Positions 34,827 to 40,804 of a DNA stretch of 40,804 nucleotides are shown here, one piece after another (the first letter of the stretch is position 1; every line of letters begins with the position of its first letter). A program made the position numbers and the translations under genes. Origin of the DNA: Iodidimonas nitroreducens. Lineage in GTDB: Bacteria > Pseudomonadota > Alphaproteobacteria > Sphingomonadales > Rhodothalassiaceae. Where the stretch lies: assembly GCA_000710935.1 (NCBI GenBank), contig BAYV01000016.1:1-40804 (forward strand), read 5' to 3'. The notes under the pieces were generated by a model. It was not told the DNA's origin. It searched no databases and saw nothing but the letters and a program-made list of their open reading frames with translations.

Positions 34827-35796
34827 CGCTCTCTTTTTGCAAACGCCGCCACCGGGCCACATTATCATTATGCTCACGCAAGCTGCGGGCAAAGGCATGC
34901 CCACCATCTCCAGCGGCCACAAAATAAAGATAATCGCTTGTGGCCGGATTCAGCGCAGCGCGGATCGATAATTCGCCCGGATTGGCAATCGGATGCGGCG
35001 GCAGGCCCCTGATGGCATAGGTATTGAACGGCGTTTCCTGCCGCAATTCGGATCGCAGGATGGGCCGCCCCAAAGGCAATCCTTCGCTTACCCCATAAAT
35101 CACCGTGGGATCGGATTGCAGCCGCATCCCTTTGCGCAGGCGATTGATGAAAACGCTGGCAATCAGCGGCCGCTCGCTGGCGATGGCGGTTTCTTTTTCA
35201 ATGATCGAGGCCAAAGTCACCGCCTCACTCCGGCTATCAAACGGCAGTTCCGCAGCCCGCTCGGGCCAGAGCCTGTCTAAAAGCGCGGTTTGCGCCTCTT
35301 GCATCCTGTGCACCAGATCGGATCGCGCATCGCCGTAGCTGTAATAATAGGTTTCCGGCAAAAGGCTGCCTTCGGATGGTATTTCGACAATTTCGCCTAC
35401 CAGCCCATCTGCGCCTTCTAAAAGCGTGATGATCTGCCGGGACGTCAATCCCTCGGGAAGGGTGAGGCGGCGCAATAAAGGCGCGCCATATTGCAGATTT
35501 TCAAGGATTTGCAATATGCTGGCATGGGCGGCAATCTCATATTCTCCCGCCCGCAAGGCGCGGTCCGCACCGATAATCCGACCTGCCAAACGCAGGGCAA
35601 AGCCATGCCGCACCACCCCTTCAGTTTGAAGCTGATGGGCAATGCGGCCAAGGCCAATGCCCCGCTCGATCAGAATGCGATGATCGCCATCATGAGGCCC
35701 AGGGCGGTTGATTTCATAAGCGAAAAGCCCAAAGGCCGCGAGGAGGAGAAAAAGCGGCGGGAGCACCAGAAACGAAAAAAATCGGGCTCGGCGCAT
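34798..35796 (-). CDS. mltG: endolytic transglycosylase MltG
   Basis: MltG cuts nascent glycan strands in the inner membrane and sets their length. The 332-residue protein has one N-terminal membrane helix (residues ~7-26) and a LysM-like module. The YceG catalytic domain follows, with LPETYYYSYG and the catalytic Glu in ASIIEKET, then RLQSDPTVIYG and NTYAIRGLPPHPIANPG. GAAGG lies eight bases before the ATG. It is the last gene of the fab cluster, 30 bases after fabF, the usual alphaproteobacterial order. Its 3' end overlaps the convergent SDR. Confidence 0.95.
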   Translation of the reverse strand: MRRARFFSFLVLPPLFLLLAAFGLFAYEINRPGPHDGDHRILIERGIGLGRIAHQLQTEGVVRHGFALRLAGRIIGADRALRAGEYEIAAHASILQILENLQYGAPLLRRLTLPEGLTSRQIITLLEGADGLVGEIVEIPSEGSLLPETYYYSYGDARSDLVHRMQEAQTALLDRLWPERAAELPFDSRSEAVTLASIIEKETAIASERPLIASVFINRLRKGMRLQSDPTVIYGVSEGLPLGRPILRSELRQETPFNTYAIRGLPPHPIANPGELSIRAALNPATSDYLYFVAAGDGGHAFARSLREHNDNVARWRRLQKESAISEESDVK

Positions 35797-35826
35797 GGAC
35801 CCGGCCTTCTCTGAACGCGCTGAGGA

Positions 35827-37095
35827 TCAGCCGTTAAACGCTTTGATGATCAAGGATGCATTGGTGCCGCCAAAGCCAAAGCTATTGGACAAAACCGCCT
35901 TGATCGAACGTTCCTTTGGAGCCAGCGGAACCAGATCCATGCCCAAACAGCTTTCGCTGGGGTTTTCCAGATTGAGCGTAGGCGGAGCCACCTGATCATT
36001 AATGGCAAGGATCGAAAAAATAGCCTCGACCGCACCAGCGGCCCCCAAAAGATGACCGATCGATGATTTGGTGGATGACATGGAAAGGGTTTTCACCGCA
36101 TCGCCAAATAAACGCCTGACCGCGCCCAATTCAATCTCATCCCCCAGCGGGGTCGATGTGCCATGGGCATTGATATAATCGATATCGGATGGGGCCATGC
36201 CCGCCCGCTTCAAAGCCGCCCGCATGGCGCGAAAGGCACCATCGCCGCCGGGGGCGGGCGCCGTGACATGATAGGCATCACCCGACATGCCATAACCCAC
36301 GATTTCCGCATAGATTTTGGCACCGCGCTTTTTGGCATGTTCCAGTTCTTCAAGAACCACAATGCCCGCGCCTTCACCCATCACAAAGCCATCGCGGCCT
36401 TCATCCCATGGGCGCGAAGCTTTTTCAGGGCTATCATTATAGCGGGTGGATAAAGCCTTGGCCTGGGCAAAACCCGCAACCCCCACCGGGCAGATCGCGG
36501 CTTCCGCCCCGCCCGCCACCATCACATCGGCATCATCAAGCATGATCATCCGCGCCGCATCGCCAATGGCATGGGCACCGGTGGAACAGGCCGTGACCAC
36601 AGCATGATTGGGGCCCTTCAGGCCATAGCGGATGGAAACCTGGCCCGAAACCAGATTGATCAACCGTCCGGGAATGAAATGCGGCGAAACCCGTCGTGGA
36701 CCGCGTTCATGCATCAAAACCGATGCCTCCTCGATCCCCGGCAAGCCACCGATTCCCGAGCCGATCATCACGCCGCTGCGCTCAGCCTCTTCGCCTTCAG
36801 GCGCGGTCCAACCCGCATCTTCAACGGCCTGTTGGGCAGCGGCAATGCCATAGACGATGAAATCATCAACCCGCCGACGATCTTTCGGCTCGATATAATG
36901 ATCTGCATTAAAGGTGCCATTGCTGCCATCACCCAAAGGCACTTCGCACACCACCTTGGCAACGCTATCGGCAGGATCGAAGCGCGAAATAAGCCCGGCG
37001 CCGGATTTTCCAGCCAGAATATTGGACCAACTGGTTTTGACACCATCGCCCAAAGGCGTGATCATTCCCAGCCCAGTGACAACAACTCGTCTCAT
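35827..37095 (-). CDS. fabF: beta-ketoacyl-ACP synthase II
   Basis: FabF condenses malonyl-ACP with acyl-ACP in fatty-acid elongation. The 422-residue enzyme has the Cys-His-His triad at Cys170 (VTACSTGAHA), His311 (NAHGTSTPLGD) and His348 (SSIGHLLGAAG), with Lys343 before the last. The C-terminal glycine loop is NSFGFGGTNASL. AGGT lies seven bases before the ATG. It follows acpP by 102 bases, as in the common fabD-fabG-acpP-fabF set. Confidence 0.97.
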   Translation of the reverse strand: MRRVVVTGLGMITPLGDGVKTSWSNILAGKSGAGLISRFDPADSVAKVVCEVPLGDGSNGTFNADHYIEPKDRRRVDDFIVYGIAAAQQAVEDAGWTAPEGEEAERSGVMIGSGIGGLPGIEEASVLMHERGPRRVSPHFIPGRLINLVSGQVSIRYGLKGPNHAVVTACSTGAHAIGDAARMIMLDDADVMVAGGAEAAICPVGVAGFAQAKALSTRYNDSPEKASRPWDEGRDGFVMGEGAGIVVLEELEHAKKRGAKIYAEIVGYGMSGDAYHVTAPAPGGDGAFRAMRAALKRAGMAPSDIDYINAHGTSTPLGDEIELGAVRRLFGDAVKTLSMSSTKSSIGHLLGAAGAVEAIFSILAINDQVAPPTLNLENPSESCLGMDLVPLAPKERSIKAVLSNSFGFGGTNASLIIKAFNG

Positions 37096-37197
37096 CGAGG
37101 CACCTGCAACATTCTAGAGATCAGCAAACGGCGACAAAGGCCATAAAAATTAATGACCTTGCCGCCGTATCAGAGTCAATCAAAGACCAAAACAGCC

Positions 37198-37431
37198 TTA
37201 GCTATTGGCATCGATAAAATCGATCGCATCCTTGACGGTCTGGATTTTTTCCGCAGCGTCATCGGGAATTTCAACACCGAATTCTTCTTCAAAGGCCATC
37301 ACAAGTTCGACGGTATCCAAACTATCAGCACCCAGATCATCGATGAAGCTGGCATTTTCCGTCACTTTGGCTTCTTCGACACCCAGATGTTCAACAACGA
37401 TTTTTTTAACGCGCTCGGCCGTATCACTCAT
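37198..37431 (-). CDS. acpP: acyl carrier protein
   Basis: The 77-residue acidic carrier of growing acyl chains. The phosphopantetheine attachment site is Ser37 in [12 protein letters not shown], followed by the recognition helix [15 protein letters not shown]. The ATG at 37431 has AAGGA eight bases upstream; the frame also reads from a TTG at 37437 that is not needed. It is flanked by fabG and fabF. The 206-base gap upstream is long for this cluster and holds a 20-base near-perfect palindrome, so acpP may have its own regulated promoter. Confidence 0.98.
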   Translation of the reverse strand: MSDTAERVKKIVVEHLGVEEAKVTENASFIDDLGADSLDTVELVMAFEEEFGVEIPDDAAEKIQTVKDAIDFIDANS

Positions 37432-37497
37432 TCCCAAAATCCTTATGCTGTGGGTTCAATCCCATAGGGTCAGGCCCGATACCCGGTTCAGTAGATC

Positions 37498-37517
37498 TTG
37501 TATCCCATGGAATACAA
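37498..37517. promoter_or_regulatory. 20-bp near-perfect palindrome upstream of acpP (candidate operator)
   Basis: TTGTATCCCA followed by TGGAATACAA: nine of ten base pairs match, with one mismatch at pair seven. It lies 66-86 bases before the acpP ATG, in the only long gap of the fab cluster. It does not resemble the FadR, FapR or FabT operators I know. The protein that might bind it is not identified. Confidence 0.5.
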
Positions 37518-37637
37518 TCATTATTTTTTGCCCGACTGATCAAAGCCCGACAAAATCGGCTTGGCTCTATCACAGTTAATCAGCATTTCAAAGCCGCCAT
37601 TTCGCATCCTTGATAGCCCTGATTTATAGCGCTGTCC

Positions 37638-38396
37638 TCATATCATTGCCATCCCCCCATTCACATGCAAGGTCTGACCGGTCACATAAGCCGCATTTTC
37701 ACTGGCCAAATAGACAGCCGCCGCCGCCACATCCGCCCCCTCGCCAAAGCGACCGGCAGGAATCCCCGCCAAAAGGCGCGCGGTCTGGTCTTCATTCAGG
37801 GCCTCGGTCATGGGGCTTTTGATGAAGCCCGGGGCGATACAATTCACCGTGATCCCGCGGGATGCGACCTCTTGGGCCAAAGATTTGGAAAAGCCGATCA
37901 GCCCGGCTTTAGAGGCCGCATAATTTGCCTGCCCGGCATTGCCCATCACCCCGACCACACTGCTGATCGAAATGATTCGACCAAAGCGCGCCTTCATCAT
38001 CGGCCGCAAAACCGCGCGGGACAAGCGAAAGGCCGATTGCAGATTGATCCGCATCACATCATCCCAATCGGCATCTTTCATCCGCATCAAAAGCTGATCA
38101 CGGGTGATCCCGGCATTATTGATCAGAATATCAAGCCCGCCCATCGCCGCCATCGCCGCCGCGGGCAAGGCCTCGACGCTTTCAGAATCGGATAAATCCG
38201 CCACCGCCACATGAACATCAGCACAATCCGGGCCATGGGAACGCTTCAATTCATCGGCAAGCTTTTCCAGCGCCTCACGCCTTGTGCCGGATAATACAAG
38301 GCTCGCCCCCCGGGCATGAAGGGCCTGGGCAATCGCCCCCCCGATGCCGCCAGATGCTCCGGTAATCAGGGCTTTTTTTCCTGCAAGATCAAACAT
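37638..38396 (-). CDS. fabG: 3-oxoacyl-ACP reductase
   Basis: FabG reduces beta-ketoacyl-ACP with NADPH in fatty-acid synthesis. The 252-residue SDR has TGASGGIGGAIA, NNAGITRD, catalytic Ser146, Tyr159 and Lys163 (NYAASKAGLIGFSK) and ends QTLHVNGGMAMI, the typical FabG tail. AAGGA lies six bases before the ATG. The gene sits 30 bases after fabD's stop, and its position between fabD and acpP makes the FabG assignment much firmer than for the other SDRs in this window. Confidence 0.96.
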   Translation of the reverse strand: MFDLAGKKALITGASGGIGGAIAQALHARGASLVLSGTRREALEKLADELKRSHGPDCADVHVAVADLSDSESVEALPAAAMAAMGGLDILINNAGITRDQLLMRMKDADWDDVMRINLQSAFRLSRAVLRPMMKARFGRIISISSVVGVMGNAGQANYAASKAGLIGFSKSLAQEVASRGITVNCIAPGFIKSPMTEALNEDQTARLLAGIPAGRFGEGADVAAAAVYLASENAAYVTGQTLHVNGGMAMI

Positions 38397-38426
38397 TGCA
38401 CATCCTTATGCTTATGAAGGTTCGGC

Positions 38427-39368
38427 TCAAAGCGAGGCCGCAAAATCATCAATATCGGCGGGATCTTGTATATTGACGAGCGCCAAGGTGCGATCAATCC
38501 TTTTCACCAGCCCCGTTAAAACCTTGCCAGCGCCGATTTCGACCACCTGATCGATCCCAAATCCGCTCAATGCCGCCGCCGATTCCCGCCAGCGCACCCG
38601 CCCTGTGACCTGCTCCACCAATAAGCGGCGCAAGATTTCAGGATCGCGTTCAGGGGCTGCGGTGATATTGCAGATCACCGGAACGCACGGGGCTGCCATG
38701 GCCGCTTCGTTCAAGGCCGTGCGCATCTCATCGGCGGCGGGCTGCATCAAAGGGCAATGAAAAGGAGCCGACACCGGCAGGAGCATCGCCCGTTTCGCCC
38801 CTTGCTCTTTCGCCAGATTGATGACCGCATCAACCGCTGCCGCATGGCCCGATATCACCACCTGGCCGGGGGCATTATCATTGGCAATGGCGCAGATCAG
38901 ATCAGCGGTTGCCGCCTTCGTCAGGCACTGTTCCACCTGATCGATTTCAAGGCCCAAAAGCGCGGCCATCGCCCCCTCGCCCACAGGCACGGCCTGTTGC
39001 ATAGCCTGCCCGCGCCGTTTCAAAAGCCGTGCGGTATCAGAAAGTGATAAAGCCCCGGCCGCGCACAGGGCGGTATATTCGCCTAAAGAATGACCCGCCA
39101 CATGGCTGGCCGCAGATCGAACGGAAACACCCCCCGCATCGAGCACATGCAGGATCGCCATCGACATGGCCATCAGGGCGGGCTGGGTGTTTTCGGTAAG
39201 GCGCAAAAGGCTTTCATCACCTTCAAACATGATCTTCGACAGATGCTGTTCCAAAGCATCATCCACTTCCTCAAACACCGCACGCGCCTGCGGATAAGCA
39301 GCGGCCAAAGACGCCCCCATCCCCACAAACTGACTGCCCTGGCCGGGAAAAACAAATGCGCGTGTCAT
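38427..39368 (-). CDS. fabD: malonyl-CoA:ACP transacylase
   Basis: FabD loads malonate onto ACP. The 313-residue enzyme has GQGSQFVGMG at residues 9-18, the nucleophile Ser94 in AGHSLGEYTAL and His204 in SAPFHCPLM. The ATG at 39368 (MTRAFVFPGQG) gives the family N-terminus; upstream ATGs at 39386 and 39440 would add residues not expected for FabD. A possible ribosome site AGGA is rather far upstream of the chosen start. It is the first gene of the cluster and divergent from rpsF. Confidence 0.96.
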   Translation of the reverse strand: MTRAFVFPGQGSQFVGMGASLAAAYPQARAVFEEVDDALEQHLSKIMFEGDESLLRLTENTQPALMAMSMAILHVLDAGGVSVRSAASHVAGHSLGEYTALCAAGALSLSDTARLLKRRGQAMQQAVPVGEGAMAALLGLEIDQVEQCLTKAATADLICAIANDNAPGQVVISGHAAAVDAVINLAKEQGAKRAMLLPVSAPFHCPLMQPAADEMRTALNEAAMAAPCVPVICNITAAPERDPEILRRLLVEQVTGRVRWRESAAALSGFGIDQVVEIGAGKVLTGLVKRIDRTLALVNIQDPADIDDFAASL

Positions 39369-39484
39369 GGTTTGAGATATCCTCATCAAAAAATGGCCCC
39401 AAAAGGGCATTGAGATGCTGTTTATTCGGGGATAACCCACCCTTTGTAATTGTGCAACACAGGGATCATGCTGTTCCTTAAACC

Positions 39485-39513
39485 TTGCGCTGGGGGCGGC
39501 AGTAGGTTATAGC
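39485..39513 (+). promoter_or_regulatory. predicted sigma70-type promoter for rpsF-rpsR-rplI
   Basis: TTGCGC (39485-39490) and TATAGC (39508-39513) with a 17-base spacer lie in the 242-base divergent gap between fabD and rpsF. This leaves a leader of about 90 bases before rpsF, long enough for the S6:S18 autoregulatory structure known in other bacteria, although I could not fold it with confidence. Confidence 0.45.
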
Positions 39514-39610
39514 CGCAGCGCGCTTGGGAATGCATCCCGCGCTTTTATGAAGAAGAAGGCTGGAGGCGTTGTGGCATGGGGCCCGGCGTGCGATCAGCAA
39601 GGAGCATCAG

Positions 39611-40114
39611 ATGCCGAAATACGAGCATATCTTTATTGCTCGGCAAGATGTGAGCACGGCTCAGGTTGAAACCCTGACCGGCGAACTGACCAAAATTGTC
39701 GAGGATCTTGACGGCCGTGTCGTCAAAAATGAATATTGGGGCCTGCGTCCCCTCGCCTATCGGGTGAAAAAGAACCGCAAAGGACATTATGTCCTCCTGA
39801 ATATCGATGCGCCTTATCCGGCTGTGGCCGAAATGGAGCGTCAGGCTGGTATCAATGAAGATATCATCCGTTTCATGACCATTCGTGTGGATGACCTTGA
39901 AGAAGGCCCCTCGATCTTCCTGCGCAGCAAGCCTGAGCGTTCCGACCGCAGAGGGGGCCGTGATGGTGGTGGTCGTGATGGTGGTGGCCGCGAAGGTGGT
40001 CGTGATGGTGCCCGCGATGGCGGTCGTCCCGGTGGTTACCGTGATGGTGGCCGGGATGGCGGTCGCGAAGGTGGCCGGGATGGCCAGCGTGAATATCGTG
40101 AGAGGAGGGACTGA
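39611..40114 (+). CDS. rpsF: 30S ribosomal protein S6 with Gly/Arg/Asp-rich C-terminal tail
   Basis: S6 pairs with S18 on the platform of the 30S subunit. Residues 1-108 are the ordinary S6 fold: [32 protein letters not shown] and the RFMTIRVDD strand. Residues ~109-167 are a low-complexity tail made of RDGG, REGG and RDGGG units, encoded by GGTGGTCGTGATGG-like repeats. Charged tails on S6 are common in alphaproteobacteria, but this one is long and glycine-rich. AAGGAG lies six bases before the ATG, and the longer frame from 39569 was rejected for that reason. Confidence 0.97.
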   Translation: MPKYEHIFIARQDVSTAQVETLTGELTKIVEDLDGRVVKNEYWGLRPLAYRVKKNRKGHYVLLNIDAPYPAVAEMERQAGINEDIIRFMTIRVDDLEEGPSIFLRSKPERSDRRGGRDGGGRDGGGREGGRDGARDGGRPGGYRDGGRDGGREGGRDGQREYRERRD

Positions 40115-40116
40115 TC

Positions 40117-40362
40117 ATGGCTAGTAAAGCACCCGGCGCGCGTCGCCCGTTCTTTCGCCGCAGAAAGACCTGTCCGTTCTCTGGCGCAGATGCTCCAAAG
40201 ATCGATTATAAAGATACCAAGCTGTTGTCTCGCTATATTTCCGAACGCGGCAAAATCGTGCCCAGCCGGATCACTGCGGTTTCAGCTAAAAAGCAGCGTG
40301 AATTGGCGCGGGCCATCAAACGCGCCCGCAATATCGCCCTGCTGCCATTTGTCGTGAAATAA
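40117..40362 (+). CDS. rpsR: 30S ribosomal protein S18
   Basis: The 81-residue S18 binds S6 and 16S rRNA. It shows [34 protein letters not shown] and the signature [20 protein letters not shown], ending in [11 protein letters not shown]. It begins two bases after the rpsF stop. A single Cys (KTCPFSG) remains, so any zinc site would be incomplete. Confidence 0.98.
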   Translation: MASKAPGARRPFFRRRKTCPFSGADAPKIDYKDTKLLSRYISERGKIVPSRITAVSAKKQRELARAIKRARNIALLPFVVK

Positions 40363-40373
40363 GGAGCCGATCG

Positions 40374-40804
40374 ATGAAAATCATTCTTCTCGAACGCGTT
40401 CCGAATCTGGGCAAAATGGGTGATGAAGTCACCGTGAAGCCGGGTTTTGCTCGCAATTTCCTGTTGCCCCGCAATAAGGCCCTGCGCGCAACCATTGCCA
40501 ATCGCAAAGCTTTTGAAGCCCGCCGTCAGGAAATCGAAGCGCATAATATCAAAATGCGCGAAGAAGCCGAAGGCGTGGCCAAAGTGATGGATGGCGCGCG
40601 CTTCGTGCTGGTGCGTCAGGCCGGTGAAGCCGGTCAGCTTTATGGCTCGGTTACGGCCCGCGATATTGCTGATGCTTTGGGCACGCTTGATTACAAGATT
40701 GGCCGTTCGCAAGTGGAATTGCTCAAGCCTATCAAGGAATTGGGCATTCACAAGGTTCTGGTGCGGCTGCATCCTGAAGTGACGGTTTCGGGCCCCGCCC
40801 ATGT
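40374..40804 (+). CDS. rplI: 50S ribosomal protein L9 (3' end outside window)
   Basis: The first ~143 residues of L9, which has two RNA-binding domains joined by a long helix. The N-domain reads MKIILLERVPNLGKMGDEVTV and then PGFARNFLLPRNKA; the connecting helix spans residues ~40-75 and the C-domain starts at GARFVLVRQAGEAGQLYGSV. AAGGAG lies seven bases before the ATG. The frame is open to the last base of the window. Confidence 0.97.
   Translation, partial: MKIILLERVPNLGKMGDEVTVKPGFARNFLLPRNKALRATIANRKAFEARRQEIEAHNIKMREEAEGVAKVMDGARFVLVRQAGEAGQLYGSVTARDIADALGTLDYKIGRSQVELLKPIKELGIHKVLVRLHPEVTVSGPAH

Noticed and set aside
37450-37470. GGGTTCAATCCC resembling a tRNA T-arm upstream of acpP
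   Set aside because: The loop is one base short and no acceptor, D or anticodon arms can be paired around it; it is simply a small hairpin in the acpP leader.
1-40804. Prophage, insertion sequence, CRISPR, toxin-antitoxin or biosynthetic cluster
   Set aside because: No transposase, integrase, terminal repeats, regularly spaced repeats, or defence-type genes were seen; almost all genes are conserved housekeeping genes in familiar order.

Overview
The window is a gene-dense stretch of a bacterial chromosome, almost certainly from an alphaproteobacterium. The evidence is gene order as well as protein type: radA-cvpA-purF-SDR, the block lptD-surA-pdxA-rsmA next to gmk, and fabD-fabG-acpP-fabF-mltG next to rpsF-rpsR-rplI are arrangements typical of that class. 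LptD, SurA, MlaC and an AsmA-like protein show a Gram-negative envelope. I cannot name a genus from sequence alone. The DNA is moderately GC-rich, strongly prefers GAT for Asp, and is unusually dense in GATC.

Layout: (1) 2-4092 (+): radA 3' end, cvpA, purF and a short-chain dehydrogenase. (2) 4089-7621 (-): a glutathione transferase, then a [2Fe-2S] ferredoxin and two adjacent cysteine desulfurases. (3) 7813-11031: an alpha/beta hydrolase (+), anmK (-) and tyrS (+). (4) 11060-14385 (-): a large AsmA-like envelope protein whose last ~80 codons are out of frame after a run of nine G. (5) 14529-18841 (+): glnE, bcp, four 17-bp tandem repeats and a DUF455 ferritin-like gene. (6) 19007-21062 (+): an M23 peptidase overlapping a bactofilin gene. 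(7) 21305-25949 (+): an AGCS symporter, cytochrome c, an MlaC-like protein, a dipeptide epimerase and a DUF4170 protein, closed by a clear terminator. (8) 26038-33275: pepA (-), then lptD-surA-pdxA-rsmA (+). (9) 33289-39368: gmk (-), an SDR (+), mltG (-) and the fatty-acid cluster fabF-acpP-fabG-fabD (-). (10) 39611-40804 (+): rpsF, rpsR and the start of rplI.

Functionally the window is housekeeping: purine, tRNA charging, nitrogen control, Fe-S sulfur supply, envelope assembly (LptD/SurA/AsmA-like/MlaC), peptidoglycan trimming and recycling (MltG, M23 peptidase, AnmK, dipeptide epimerase), fatty-acid synthesis and ribosomal proteins. I found no rRNA, tRNA, CRISPR array, phage or insertion sequence, and no gap between genes longer than about 250 bases.

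I see no convincing new multi-gene system. The observations most worth checking are the G9 frameshift in the AsmA-like gene, the chain of mini-reading-frames in the bcp-DUF455 gap, the GATC excess, the near-perfect palindrome upstream of acpP, and two departures from expected gene sets: paired cysteine desulfurases without a scaffold gene, and no lptFG between pepA and lptD.
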